Source: Apteryx mantelli (taxonomy: Eukaryota; Chordata; Aves; Apterygiformes; Apterygidae). Taken from it: a DNA stretch of 64,000 nucleotides. Under the pieces are notes generated by a model that saw only the letters and a list, made by a program, of their open reading frames with translations, had not been told where the DNA came from and searched no databases. The stretch lies in assembly GCF_036417845.1 (NCBI RefSeq), contig NC_089981.1, positions 65,809,268-65,873,267 on the forward strand, given 5' to 3'. Below are positions 27,201 to 40,200 of the stretch, in pieces; the first letter of the stretch is position 1, and every line of letters begins with the position of its first letter. Both the position numbers and the translations under genes were made by a program.

Positions 27201-28826
27201 TCGTCTCAAGTGAATATTTTGTCCCAATACTGGTGACATGATTTGTGACATACGTGCTTGAACTGGCAGCTGGGAGGCTGAAGGCTGAATCTCGATTCTT
27301 GTCACCTGCCTTTCTGCTTTGTATCTATGCTAGTGTTGGCCATCCCCAGAGCTGTTCTCCTGCCCAACCCATTCTGTGAACAAATGCCTGTGTTAGTGGA
27401 AAACTTTTTTATTTTTAAACAGGATTTTCAAAGAATGAGCCCAGTTTTGTGCTGTCTTTACTTGTCATCTTAAAACATCCTCCTACCTCAGGTATACAGT
27501 TGCCCACATGCAAATAGTTAGAAGTGAATTAAATCTTAATGCTAAGAGGTGTAACTACTGCTCACTGAAGGCTCACTGAATTGCTCACTGTTACCTAGAG
27601 GTGAACTTGGCCTGTTAGCCAAACCATTAGACCAGGGTAAGTGGTAAGTGCTTAGACACTTCTTATCATCTAAGCCACAGGTTGCCATATATAATTTCTA
27701 TATCATCTATTTTCAGGCTGTAAGGGTCCCTGTTAGACCCTCTGAAGTGTGCAAGACATGTAAAATAAAAGGAGAATGACAGGCTGACAGCAGGGATGTC
27801 TTCTCTAGTGCCTGCTTGGTGTGCTAGGAAGCATAATGAAAGCAGAGGAATGGGAAGTTTGGATAATGTCCTTCCTTGTTCTGCATCAATTCTTGTGCTC
27901 TAAGGAATTCTGGTCTGTGTCCCATGCATTTTCCCCAAGAGGTATTTGTTACTGGGGAAGCTTCAGCACTATTTTTCTCAATAAAGTTGATGGGATTGCC
28001 TTCGTAAAAGGAGTTAAATAATGTGGTGTATTTTTACATTGCTCAGTGTTGCAGTGTGTGCAGGTCACTTGGTGAGGTCTCTCTCTGGTCCTCCTCGTTC
28101 TGATGACATAAATGTCCCTGCTGTTTTGGAGGACTGTATGCCCACTTGCAGGCATGAAGAAGTGACCAGTATATCAGGAAATGTAAACAAGTTACTGGAC
28201 AAGACGTTAATAAGCTTCATAGTAAAGATATGGTAAGTAGTGGGGCTAACTTTTTCCTTTCTCTTCTTCTCTTGACCCCACAGGTCCAGCAAGCTCTGTG
28301 AGTGCCAAACACTGAGTTATGGCCTGGACTGCTACCAGTGCATCATGAAGATTGACTTTATTTTTGCTCTCCCAACGATCACGTGTTTTATGAATTCACT
28401 CTCTCCTCCACCTCACTGCCACCTCTGTCAGTATTGTTATTGCTTCTAGGAAACCAGAACTTGAGGGTTTGCCTTCAACTCAGCCTCTCCTTTCTCCCTG
28501 GAACAACCAGTGTCACCTTCGTGTTCTACCAAAACAAACCACTGTGGGTTATTTTGCCGTTCACAAAAGCATACCGCCTGGAGAAATCACTTCATATACC
28601 CTTTTCTTCTGGGATAAAGGCCTCCAGATCCTAAAGGACAGTTGAAATCTTTCCTTGGAGAGGAGACATTTCCTCTCAGTCACGTGCACTTGCTGTCTCT
28701 CTTTCCACCTACTCTCCCTCTCTCTCTGTCTCTTTCTGCTTTCCTTCTTCTCCCGTGGGATTTATCAGATTTGGTGTTGACTGCTGGGGTTCTCCTCCAG
28801 TACTGTGGCTTTTGTTTTTCTCCTAG

Positions 28827-28848
28827 GGAGGAGGAAGTTCTTGAAACA
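28827..28848 (+). other. NRXN3: Probable 5' UTR part of the first coding exon
   Basis: The 22 bases before the ATG follow a good acceptor: a T/C-rich run ending in TTTTTCTCCTAG at 28826. That makes this the simplest exon start, with an untranslated first exon further upstream as is usual for alpha-neurexins. Two other pyrimidine-rich acceptors lie close by, ending near 28770 (TTTATCAG) and 28799 (CTCCTCCAG), so the true exon edge is not settled by sequence alone. The reading frame is open upstream to 28642, but that stretch translates a pyrimidine tract and resembles no neurexin leader. Confidence 0.55.
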
Positions 28849-29557
28849 ATGGGCTTCACTCTCCACTCTGTCTACTTCACCTTGAAGGTGAGTTTGCTGC
28901 TGGGCTCCTTGCTGGGTCTCTGCTTGGGTCTGGAGTTCATGGGCATCCCCAACCAGTGGGCCCGCTACCTCCGCTGGGATGCGAGCACCAGGAGCGAACT
29001 CAGCTTCCAGTTCAAGACCAATGTCTCAGCTGGGCTGCTTCTCTACTTTGATGACGGTGGTGTCTGTGACTTCCTCTGTCTGTCCCTTGTTGATGGGCGC
29101 ATCCAGCTCCAGTTCAGTGTGGACTGTGCTGAGACTACAGTTATCACAGACAAGCAGGTCAATGACAGCAACTGGCACTTCCTGATGATCAGCCGCAATC
29201 ACCTTCGGACGGTGCTAGTGCTGGATGGTGAAGCCAAGCCAGGGGAGGTGCGTCCACAGCGCCAGTATATGAACATCATCAGTGACCTTTTTTTGGGTGG
29301 AGTCCCGTTAGACATACGTCCTGCTGCCTTGACCCTTGATGGTGTTCTGAGTGAGCCTCCATTTCAAGGATTTATCCTGGATCTGAAATACGGCAACTCT
29401 GAGCCACAGCTCCTGGGCAGTCAAGGGGTCCGGCTGGACATGGAAGGGCTCTGCGCTGAAAACCCCTGTGAAAATGGTGGCACTTGCTTTCTTCTGGATG
29501 GTGAGCCACACTGTGACTGCTCAGCCACTGGATATGCTGGCAAACTCTGTTCTGAAG
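28849..29557 (+). CDS. NRXN3: Neurexin-3 alpha, first coding exon (signal peptide, LNS1, EGF1)
   Basis: Alpha-neurexins are presynaptic single-pass adhesion receptors that bind neuroligins, neurexophilins and other partners across the synapse. This exon gives 236 complete codons plus one base (phase 1). Residues 1-27 form a signal peptide with a Leu-rich core ending in LCLG. Residues 28 to about 200 are the first laminin-G/LNS domain, with motifs such as [20 protein letters not shown] and LFLGGVP. Residues 202-233 are an EGF-like repeat with six Cys (202, 207, 213, 222, 224, 233) containing [10 protein letters not shown]-glycosylation sequons lie at Asn58 and Asn105. The start [13 protein letters not shown] is the neurexin-3 type; NRXN1 has a different leader, so I chose NRXN3. 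The ATG has A at -3 and G at +4. The exon ends in GAAG followed by GTAAGA, a good donor. The frame stays open into the intron for 25 codons, which is not coding. No break or missing key residue is seen. Confidence 0.95.
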
Positions 29558-32500
29558 GTAAGAGAGTACTTTCCTGCTCCCCATTGATGTTTATACAACC
29601 CAAAGTGTTAGTTTGTCACTTAGCAGGGCTATGAGAGAGTTCTTATCCCTGCTGGTGGTTATCAGAGGAATTAAAATTCCACCATCCTTTTCCCAGCTGG
29701 AGATAATGAAATGGGAATAGAAACGTGTACTTGCAAAAAGTGACTTTCTGAAGGCATGCTGCATTTACAGCATAGACAAATTTTCATCAGCAACTTATTA
29801 ATAAGGGTGGAGAACATAAAGTGGTGAATACAGAAGTACTGGGTGTTGGTAAGAGGATTTGTAAGAAATTGTCTTAGCTATCTGGGTGAATTCTGCTACT
29901 GTTTGCCTCTAAAAACCTAGTGAAGTGCAGGTAAACGGGAGCCATGTGTGTATGGCAAACCCAGCTAATTGAAAGGGCATTGCAAAGTTAAGCCATCTTT
30001 GATGTGAGCTGTTGCTAGTCTGTGAAAGCCCTGTGCCCCCCTCAGTTGCATGCCCACTAATTGCTGAATGGTACTTGGATTGTTTTAGCATCCTTGATTA
30101 AATTGACTTGAGATCTGCTGAAAGATCTTGCTCTATATTACAAAAGGAAGATGGATTTGAGTGTTTCTACACTGTTTCATACTTCCTTTTAAAATTTCAG
30201 TCCAAAAGTTTTAAATAATGCAAATCACATGATGAGGTGTATTTCAGGGTTTTCTCCTTGATCTCTAGCAGCGTCATGGTAATTAACTGTTTATGTGCAA
30301 GAGGCTTCACTGGAAATCGCAGTGCGAATCTGAGAATCTCAGCACAGTATTTTTTATGACATTTGGGTTTAAACACAACAGGAACCAAGGTGGAACCTGA
30401 GGAAGAAATGTCCAGTCTCAAGAAAAAAAAAAACAAAAAACCTTGAAATGTCAAAATGGAAATATTTGCAATAGTATCTTATTTATCAAAACTAGCATTT
30501 ATTTAATTCTTTGGGGAATGAAAATGGATTATGCAGAATTCAGTACATAGAATGTGAGAAGTGATGAAAATAAAGTCTCAGTACTGCTGATATGTAAGCA
30601 AAAAGGAAGTCAGTACCCCTACAGAATTACTATGTAAATACAGATCTAATTTTATGGTATACATAGAGAAGAAAACTTGTTTCTATGGGAAGAGAGGGTT
30701 GGGAAAATAAACACAATATCCTTCTATGTGTTTATTTTAATGTGGTGTTAATGATAGCAGAAAATTTGCCTTCATATGCAGATGTTACAGTAACAATACG
30801 TGATCATTGTACATAGTACATTATTCTTGACCAAAACAGCCATCTTGCAGACAAGACTAATATGCCTCCTGGGATAACATCGGGTGTATGTGCTATAGAG
30901 ATCTACAGTGTACTGGAGAAATAACTCCTTAATGCTACAAGTTTTCAGCTACAGTAATAAAATCTGAAGTATTTATTAATTATAAATAACACTTTAAAGA
31001 TTTGAAGTGCAACAATAAAATCACTTTCAGAATGACCAGTGAGAGACTGTCTAAAGTTATTTTTTTTCCCCCGTTTTTCTCCAAATTTCCAACTCTTCCA
31101 AACTAGATTTTAGAGGAAAAAGGGAGGAAAGCAGAACTTGTTCCAGCAAATTCCTCTCTTCCTTTTTCTTTTTCTGGATTCGTGTGTCTTTAGGCTCCAA
31201 GAAGATGTCTTAGATATAATCTATCCATAAATTCCCATAGACTCTGAGGTGTGATAGCCTCCTTTCCATCCTCTTCAAGCAGTGTCTGGGCAGAGTGTGT
31301 AAAGTCCTGACAGGGAAGTTACATCAGAAAGGAGGTGTGAGCCTGAGATGTGCTGAATACCAAAACTCTTCCTGACTTTTTGCTCAGCACCCATCAGGTC
31401 CAAACCAAAAACGAGTAAGAATGATTTTCTGTACTTGAACCATAAAGGATCTGGAGCTCCAGAGACTTCTGAGCGTGGGTGAGCAGTTCATAGCATGGCA
31501 GAGCAAAGACATCTCATGCCTAAATTAAAGTTTTGGGTGATGGAAGATTACAAGAGCCACCCACACACTTGGACCCTGAAATATAAAGAAACAAGCCTCT
31601 TTCTGCTGCTGGGTTAATGGATCCAGACTCCACAGGGAGCTGCTCAAGACATCAACAGCGTATGGTTTTCAGCAAACGTCTTGAAAAAATACTGTAAGCA
31701 AGGCTTCCATATACCCACGGAACAGCTATAGCCAGGGCTTGGGTGGTGGAATTTCTTTATTTCCTGAGTAGGTGGAGCAATATGAAATGCATCTTCTAAT
31801 GAAGCCAGGGATATTTCTGTTGTAGACATCATGGATCAAGCAGTGCTATTGTTACCTTTTGAAGTCATGTGTCACCATTGCTGTTTGTTTCCTAGAGTGA
31901 TTCATCAGTTTCCAGCCCAACCTTCTATTAAGGGTGAGCAAAGAAGTTTGTCACGATGTACCTTTTTAATAAACATTTTTAGCTCATTGTTAGTTGTGGT
32001 CTGTTTACTCACATAACGATGTTGTGCAGAGAACTTTTCTGTTGGAACAAATGCAGAGATTTCCACAGACACTTAACTAGTCCAGTTCTTCTGTTTTCTT
32101 TCCTGTTACTTCATGATGCATATTTGGTTTATGTTAGAATTTTGTAATCAACCTTGTTTTCTGTTTCCTTTATTCTTCAAAAGTGGTGATTTCTGTGCAC
32201 TGTATGATATCACCCTACAATGTTGCAATGTCTCTGAGGATTCAGAGAAGGAGAAAAACAGAAGAAAAACTCTTTAGTAAGTGGAAACAAGCACACAAAG
32301 AAAAATGGCAAAGAAACAAAACACGAAAGTAGAGAAATATAGCTGCCTTTTTATCTGACTTTGAAAAAACTTAGCAAACTTCAAATAAGTTTTCTTTCAG
32401 TAGTCTGGATGTGGCAAAACCTCCACTGGTGGACAGTAGGATGCAGTAGGAAAGGCAGGGCTGGGTTCGAGCTCTTCCTGCCCATGGCTTGATCAGGCAT

Positions 32501-34356
32501 TAACCAGCTTGTATTTTCTTTGTTTGCTTTTTTTCCAAGAGACTGAAATGTTTGTTTTAAGAACTGTTGCCATTTGTTTCATTTTCTTATCCTGCCTTTG
32601 CATATTTGCAGAAATGTTGCTCAATGTGGTTGTTTTATTCCCAGTCTGATTTTTTTCAGAGAGACATGCCCTTTCAACTGGTATCAGCAACTCCCTTTTG
32701 TGGATCCTTAGCCCTGTTACACAGTTTTCTTGTCTTTATTCTGTATGTGTATTTTCAGTTGGTCACTGGCATCGGCTCTTTTACTGGGAACTGATGGGAT
32801 CCAATCAATAACAACTTCTGTTTGAACAGCTAAATGCAGTATGTACCTTTTTAATAATGAGTTTTCTTGACAGGGTCCAGGCCATTACTTGGCTATTGAC
32901 TGATACCTATGTCTGCAGATGGTAAAACCACAACAAACTCGTTTATTCTGTGGCCAAAGAAATAAAAAATAAATAGAGAGTGGAACCTGCTGATTGTGAA
33001 CTGTGACGGAATGAAGCTCCATTTACAGTATTAGGGGTTATTGTAGTGCAAAGTGCAGTTCCAGTTATAGTGAACCTTAGCAGAGAACAAACCATTCTGT
33101 AGTGAGACAAAACTATAAATCCTGTGCAGAACATGCCCTGATGTGCTGTGTGAAAGCTTTTTGGCAGTTAATGTGCATGCAGAGTTACCAGCATTGTGTA
33201 TGTCATGGTAGCTATATGGTCAAATGGGTATCTGAGCTGGTCATTACTGGTCACTGATAAATATGATTTCTTTGTCTGAGTGTATACAGTGGGTATGCAA
33301 ATGTGTGCATACTTTGAAAGATCTGGCTGTTTTGAATAAAATGTGATACTGTTTTCATTGCAGTTGGAGTAAACTGGTTCATTGAATCTGGCATCTCTGT
33401 AGGGTACAAAGGATGGCTGATTTGAGTAGCAATTAATTTGTATGTTTCTGGGCAATAGTGGCATTAGACATGAAAGCTGAAGTCAGAGACACCCTCCCCT
33501 CCAATAAAGCTCACCAGTCTCTGTGTCATCAGGCTGCTGCCAAACAAATGAGGCTCCTGTAGAATCTGAGCATCAGGATAGATATGTTCATGTCACTGAA
33601 AAAAAAAAAACAAAAAAACTTCCCATGCTAATTTTGCAAACAGTGCTGCTGTAACAGCCTGGCTGGCCAGATGCATGTGCTCATCAGCTCCCTTCAGGAT
33701 CATGCTGTCTTGCTTAGTCTGCTAGAAATTCCCTCTTCCTCCAATGTCAAGGTGTAGGGAGTGAGTTCAGTAATATGGACAGTCTGAGTGCAGCGTTGTA
33801 TGCACAAGAATATCTTGGCCCAAGATCTCACTCCTCTCCTTAGGCCTTTTCTGGACTTTGTGGATGAAGGTGAATCGAAGATGTGCTTAGAAATGACATT
33901 AACTCTGCTTGTAGTTGCAGAACCAAGACGATGATGTGATCACCAGCTTCACAAAGCACCATGCTGAAGCCTTTGTGTTGCCTGCAGGGGCTGTTTCTAA
34001 ACGAAGCCTGAATAGGGGCCTGATTGCACCTCTTCCCTTGATTACAGAGCAAGATTTCCTGGGGATGCTGCCTGCTGAATGACAGAGAAGCCCGTTGCTC
34101 TGTAATTATAACACTTTTAACTGCAGCAGGAACAGATTTTTCTGTAGCCCCTCAGTTTCATTTAAAGAGACAAGTTACTGCAGGATTTATCCTCTACCTG
34201 CCCCTTTGGAGCAGCCCAGTTTTCCTGTTTTGGCTGCATCTAAAAAGGACTGCCTACCCTTCCTTGCAATCACAGGATATCCCTGCCAGTCACCCCAAAC
34301 TTTGTAAGACTAAGGGCTAATTTGGCACTTTGCCATAAGTCTGATGGCTGCACTTA

Positions 34357-34370
34357 ATTTGCATATGCAT
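34357..34370. promoter_or_regulatory. Octamer/POU-dimer-like site
   Basis: ATTTGCATATGCAT joins a perfect octamer (ATTTGCAT) to an overlapping ATGCATATGCAT-like palindrome, the form bound by POU dimers. It lies in AT-rich unique sequence inside the neurexin intron. Function is inference. Confidence 0.3.
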
Positions 34371-34879
34371 TTACATACATTTTGTAATCAGAAACAAATG
34401 AACATGACCATAATATTTGCTTTCCCTTGCATATTCCTTGATAGATGAATATAAATTGGTTGTTGTTGAATTCACCAGCAATAAACAGCTGCAGACCCTC
34501 TACTTGGTCTTTTGCTCTGCTATTACAGAGGACAGCAGGCAGCTCTGAGATACCCTGTGAGGAGTTCAGATTTTCAGCCACCAGTGCAAAACTCTAGAAC
34601 TGATGGTGGCCGACAGCTGTGGAGTAAATATTGCAAGAGGGAAGTCCGACTGTCTTATGGCACTTCTTATGCTCCAGCTCTGGCCACTGGGCAGAAGGCT
34701 GGTATGGACTCTGCTCATGGCTTACTTTTGCCATTCCCTTTTTCCAGCATTTTGGGTTTCCCCATCTCTTTCTTGTGCTCATTCTTCCTGGATTAAGTTC
34801 CTTTGGGTCCATTTAAAATAGTAATTATTTTCCAGTCTGGTTGTAATTTCTTGATGCAGTGCCAGATGGGCACCAGAGC

Positions 34880-34975
34880 AAGATGATGATGTGTTAAGAA
34901 ATTAATTAATGCTTATAAAGTGCTTTGAAGCTCCAAAGTGCTGTACAGGCATTGCTTCTTATTGTTAACAGTAAA
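34880..34975. repeat. Possible MIR/L2-like tail fragment
   Basis: The text GCTTATAAAGTGCTTTGAAG followed by AAGTGCTGTACAGGCATTGC is reminiscent of the 'aaagcgctttgagatcc' tail of old SINE/LINE families. No other part of the element is recognised. Confidence 0.25.
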
Positions 34976-35906
34976 TATTGAAAGTGAGCTGGAGCTGCAA
35001 AACTTTAATTTAGATCCAACATACCCCTCCATAGAAATGGACTAGGATCCATCTCCCCTCGCGCTGGTTACTCAACTTGGACTGCCTGCAGCTCCAGACC
35101 TAGCTGGATCTGTTTCGTACCCTCTGCTGCTTTTAATGCAGAGGAGCCACAGGGAGATTACAGGCCCTGTATACAGTGTGCCATTGATTCAAACAGTCTG
35201 GCTGCAATACATGCTGACAGCTATATTCTTCTTGTTTCACTCTCCTGTATTATAGATGACCATGAGGCTACAATCCTTTTCTGCTTGACTGCAGATCAGC
35301 TGCAGCCCTCAGGCAACAGACAAGTTGTAGCCCTAAGTTAGGCAAAGCTTATTCTCCTTTTGCTGAAATGAAGCAAATCGTAGCTGGGTACAAAACCAGA
35401 TCACTATTTGGTGTGAGATGGGGGTGGTAAAGGTTTAGAACAAATTGTAGGCAAGAAGGAGGTGGGCCTGGAAAAAGACAGGATGGAAATGCTGCTTTTT
35501 GATAAGGGTAAGCCATAGTTCATGTATCAATGCAGGCTGTTTACAGCAGCTATTCAGTCTTTGTTCTAGCTGCCTGATTGTACAGGAGAACAGTTCTTGG
35601 CTATCTAAAAGAGTAAATTTTAATGGGCTGAGTGAGCTCCTGGAGGACTGAATCTAGCTAGACTTTGGATACCAGATCCCTCTATCAGCCTATAGACTAG
35701 CTTGCTCTCTCCTGCTCTGTCCCAAAGTGTGCACAGTTATGATCTAGACTGGAATTTTTGGCTGTTACTAAATAACTATTTAAAAATTATAAATAACTGG
35801 TAATAATTGTGAAAGTGAATGGAGGGAGAAATTTCTCTTCCCAAATAACTTATGGCAGGAAGATGATTTGATTTTAGAAGCTTTGTTTTCCTTTGCTTTT
35901 GCCCTT

Positions 35907-35934
35907 AAAAAAAAAGAGAGAGAGAGAGAGAGAG
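35907..35934. repeat. A run followed by GA microsatellite
   Basis: Nine A then about nine to ten GA units; all purine. Confidence 0.9.
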
Positions 35935-36924
35935 TTGGCCCATTATTACTGCCCAGACTTCTGCTGAGCTAGTCAGCCTGTCATGAAGGTCAATCAGCAG
36001 TAAATACAGCCCCAAGCAAGACAGCACATGCTGTAGCCTTGCTTTTATCCTTACTCCAGGATGGATGTATGCAGGTCACCTGCCAAAGGGTGATCTTTGT
36101 CAAGTTCTGGTGAAAAGCACGGAGGGAAAATCCTCCTGGACACCTTGAGGCTGCTGGAACCTGTGCTCTGGGATGGGTGGAGTGACAAAGCCACAGGAAA
36201 AGAAGCGGAGGAGGAGCATATCCATCTGGAGGAGAAGCTAAGAGGAGACGGGCCTCTGCGCATCGATCTCAGCACTGACTGCTCCCTGGCCAGGGAGAAG
36301 GTGGTAATCCATGCGATGAAATGGTAGAACGGCCACTTGTCCTGGGCCAAGCTTCTGATTTCACTTTACCTCTTGTTCTTTTGCTCACCCCCTTTGGACT
36401 GGATGGATAGCAAAGCTTCTTTCTCCACCTGCAGAAAGCAAGGCAGCTGCCATGTTATTGCTGTTCAGAGACAGCAATGTGACTTTTGGGTGTATGTGTG
36501 CATTTTTCCCACAGTCCTTCATTGCAGACATGCTCACTGCCATTATAAACCCACCCTGCCGAACAAAGCACTTCCCCTTGCTCTCCGTCAAGCCCAGGAG
36601 CAGACAGCTGGGTGTGAAACAGCCAAAGGCCTGAGAGGGGTGGGTATGAGGATGTAGGGAAGACGATGGGGAGGAAGAGGGTGTCCTTCTGTTAGGAGCA
36701 GAACTATTTTGTATTTGAATGTGTTTGTTCTGAAATGGGGCTGGGATATGAGTACACCTGATGATCTGTGTTTTCAACAGCATTGCCAGTAATACTATTT
36801 CAGCTGGACAGACCCTACCTGCACGTGTACTTGCTAGCCCATTATCCTGGGAGAAAACCAAGGTATAAGGTGTAAACAAAGTGGATTTGAGTAACAGAAC
36901 TTTTATTCCTGGCAAAAAAGGATG

Positions 36925-37120
36925 GTATAGTCATGAGAGCGTTAGCTCAGTATCTAAGACTAATTTCCAGTTCTACTGCAGGCTTCCTGCGCCCATGGGG
37001 TAATTTGCTGGCAGGCTAAATGATTCAAGATTGAATCACCTGAACTTACTTTGCAGGAGGTATTTACTTGGTTTTGCTCTGTGTCTCAGTTTCCATATCT
37101 GAAACCTGTAGCCAAAGGAG
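36925..37120 (+). repeat. MIR-like SINE fragment
   Basis: The left end (GTATAGTCATGAGAGCGTTAG) and the right end (CTGTGTCTCAGTTTCCATATC) match the start and core of MIR in the right order, with a diverged or inserted middle. Confidence 0.45.
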
Positions 37121-37179
37121 CTTCCTATCTCAAGGATTAAGAATCTTACATGCTTCTATATGACAATAATAGAGCCACA

Positions 37180-37223
37180 TATGTATGTGTGTATGTGTAT
37201 ATATATATTTTATATATATATAT
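37180..37223. repeat. Alternating TG/TA tract
   Basis: The tract runs from ATGTATGTGTG into alternating TA, with a central TTTT flanked by TA arms that can pair. Confidence 0.9.
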
Positions 37224-40200
37224 CTTAGCTGGACATGTAAATGATGATAATTCATGAGGAAGAAAAGACCTCAGCTTTTCAGCTAGGCTTGCAATTAGAA
37301 GTTAAGGTATCTTTCCGTGTTAAGCGACCATGTTTGAGGAGTGGGATCATCCTTCTTTTCAACTGAAATCCTCCAGTTTCTGTAGCTTTGTGCAACCTCG
37401 CAGTCTGCATGTTCAGCCCCTTCCCAGGGCAGGATGCAGCTGTGCTGATGAAGGCAGAGCCGAAGCAGCAGTGTGGCTGCTTCCCCATCAAGGGACACAG
37501 TGCAGATGCTGTGCTGCAGGGTGCTCACAGGAGCTAGGCGGGAAGGAGAGAGTTTTCAACTCTCTTCTCAGATCTGTCCCATGTGCTCCACTGATTTCTC
37601 CACAAATGCCTGCTGTAGTGAACCCTGGGTGCTGCTCAAATGTTTTTCTGTCTGCAGAGGCTCACCTCTGGCTACCTGTTTGTATTGACTCTTGCTCTGC
37701 CCTGTCTGCTGCTTCCAGCCTGGCTACTTTTACTCTCCAGACCTGACTCTTGCAGTGACCTTGTGCTATCACGAAAAGCAAAGAGGGTATAAAAGGCTAC
37801 TAGAGCAGAATGGCAGAGTTTGCACTTCTTTGTTCTTGTATAAATCATTGCATAAAAAGCAGGACAACAGAGAATAAAGCCCTTTCAGTAGTTTCTGAGT
37901 GCTTTAATTAGCCCAAAGCTGGCAAGTGTGTTGTGTTTCTAAGACTCTGAAAGAAAAGGTAAAATTTTCTTGCTGTATTTCTCTTCCTGTTAACTCCTGT
38001 CAACACTCAATTCTGACCCTCTAATTGCTTATTAGATACAGCAGTTGTATTTGCGGTCCACAGTTTGCTATGTAGGCCAAGGAGGGAAGAGGTACTTTGC
38101 CACCAGGATTTTACACTCTAAGGCCTGATCTTCCTCTTCTTACTCGTGGAATTAGACCAGTGAAGTAACCTGAGTAAATATAATGGACTGGGTTTGGCTC
38201 TGAGTATTTGGCAGAGACCTTTATCAGAAAGGAAGATGCAGTTCATTCATAGGTGTAGAAATCTGAGCTGTGGGTTAAAACCTGGCTTCAATCTCTGAGG
38301 CTGCCAGCAGGCCCCAGAGCTTGCTTGCCTGCTGCATTTATTCAGAAGCCTTTCTCAGGCTCTGTAGTCTCTTGGGTGGATTTTCATCTCTTCGAAGTTT
38401 GTTGCCTTACTACTTGAGAAAAATGATACTGTCTGAATTTTACAAACCTCTGGTGTGTTTCCACAGACGTGTGCTTGCTTTTCTGGTCTTTCTTACTGTT
38501 TCCACCCTGCCAGCTTGGCTGTCGGGGCCCAGGTGCCTCCCAGTGCCTGTCTCCTCAAGGTCAGGGAGGAGGAGTCCTTGGGGCTGAAGGTACGTTTGTC
38601 CACTGGGGTCTGCTTAGAAACCACAGTCAAGGCTGAGATGGCTGGCAGGGATGAGAGCGGCTTGTGTTGTGATCTGCAAATTTCATAGCTCAGTGGTGTT
38701 TACAGCTGAATTCCTTAAGTTCCTTTCTGTATGTGTCTGAAAATATATTGCTTATGTTCCCCAAAGATTTTTTTTAAGTGGGGGAAAAAGCATATGGTAT
38801 CGTTACTTAATAAATTGCTCTTAAAAAAAAAAAAAAGAAGAAAATAAAAGAAAAAGGCGAGGCTTGTGAAGAGGAAAGGAGAGAAAACAGATTAAATTGC
38901 TTGCCCAGGACCACCTGAAAGAAAAAAGCCTGGAAAATAGCCAGATGATCATTGCCTTTCCTTCTGCCTTTTGTCCTTTCCAGGCAGCTCGGTGGGGGCT
39001 TCCCTGGGGTGGCTCGGTGGAGATGGGGCTGTACAGAGGGACGGCCCCACGTGGCGCCTCCTGGGCCTGTGGGGTAACTGGGGAGCTGTGGAAGGTCATG
39101 GGGATCAGACAGCTTCAGCTGGTAAAGGAAAGAAGAGCAAGTCAATGAATGCAACAAAAGATATGCATTTGATATATTGCTGTCTGGAAGCGGTAGCCTT
39201 GTTACATCCCACAGGATAAGCAGAGCTGGAGGTATGTTTATATTAGTGTCAGTGATGAGGGGCAACTCATATAGGAATAGCCGGTCTAGCTTAAAATTTG
39301 CTGGTTCAGGTGCTGATTGCTGTGTTGTCAGGGCGGCACAGAACGTAGGCAGGTAATGACAGTGGTGTAGCTGTAAGTTTATCACTGGGCAGAAGATCTT
39401 CCAGGAAAATTTTGGATGCTGCAGAAAATAGCAAAATGCTCTTTCTTCTGAGTTCCTCTAATGGTCTCTATGCTGTTGGTAGTCTGTGTTTTTGAATTAA
39501 AAATAAACAACGAAACAAACACAAAGATTAGGGCTCTGATGATCAAATTATAATTGAGATTATTGACTTGGCTGTCTCCTCGTAAATTCTCTATTTTCTT
39601 TCTTTACTTGAGCTGAACTACTTCAGTTGCAGTGATGAACACATCCACAACAAATCCCCAAAACTGCTGGGCTTGAACAACTATGAAACATAAATAAGTT
39701 ATGTACCTATATACTTTGGATCTTATATTTAAACTTATCTGTAAGGCACTGTGTTTTCTGACTCTCCTATGCTGTGGCATGCTCAAATGAAAGAGGTGTG
39801 GAGCAACATTTTGATCAGCTAAGACACATCAGACTAAAACAGGTTGGAAAAAAATTTCCTTGTGAGAAATGGTGGTTTTCATCAAATCAAAATTTTTAGA
39901 AAAAATGCTGATTTTGAGGGAAGTCTGCACAGGAAAAAAATGTGGTTTTACTTTGTGGAAATTCTAGATTCTGGCTTTAGATTTAAAATGTAATCTGTAT
40001 CATTTGTGCATATACCTTTACCTTATTTTATAACTTATTGATATTAATGTCCCTAATGCAGATTTACTACTGATGAGCTATAATATATCATTAAAAAGTT
40101 ATGGTGTTTTAGGGAAGGGACATATGCACCCACACAGACTAGAAAGCTCTAATGAAAGCCTGTGGACTCAACCCTGTTCTGCTATGACTTGGGGAACTAT

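Larger units (their letters stand above)
14590..28826. other. Non-coding sequence between the GC-rich patches and the neurexin exon
   Basis: I recognise no coding exon here. Contents are several microsatellites, a 53-nt pyrimidine tract ending in 18 C (17801-17853), an old amniote repeat at 20480-20700, an AT-rich conserved-looking block near 24.4 kb, and a long CT-rich zone just before the neurexin exon (28680-28770) with alternative acceptors. Confidence 0.6.

Noticed and set aside
28642..28848. 69-residue N-terminal extension of the neurexin frame
   Set aside because: It translates a CT-rich acceptor region, does not resemble neurexin leaders, and a good start with a signal peptide lies at 28849.
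29558..29634. Continuation of the neurexin frame past the donor
   Set aside because: A consensus GTAAGA donor and the exact end of the EGF repeat place the exon end at 29557; the rest is intron read-through.
36385..36915. 176-codon open frame on the - strand
   Set aside because: No domain or signal is visible and composition is ordinary; chance frame.
38807..39385. 192-codon open frame on the - strand
   Set aside because: It ends in translated poly-T and shows no family pattern.
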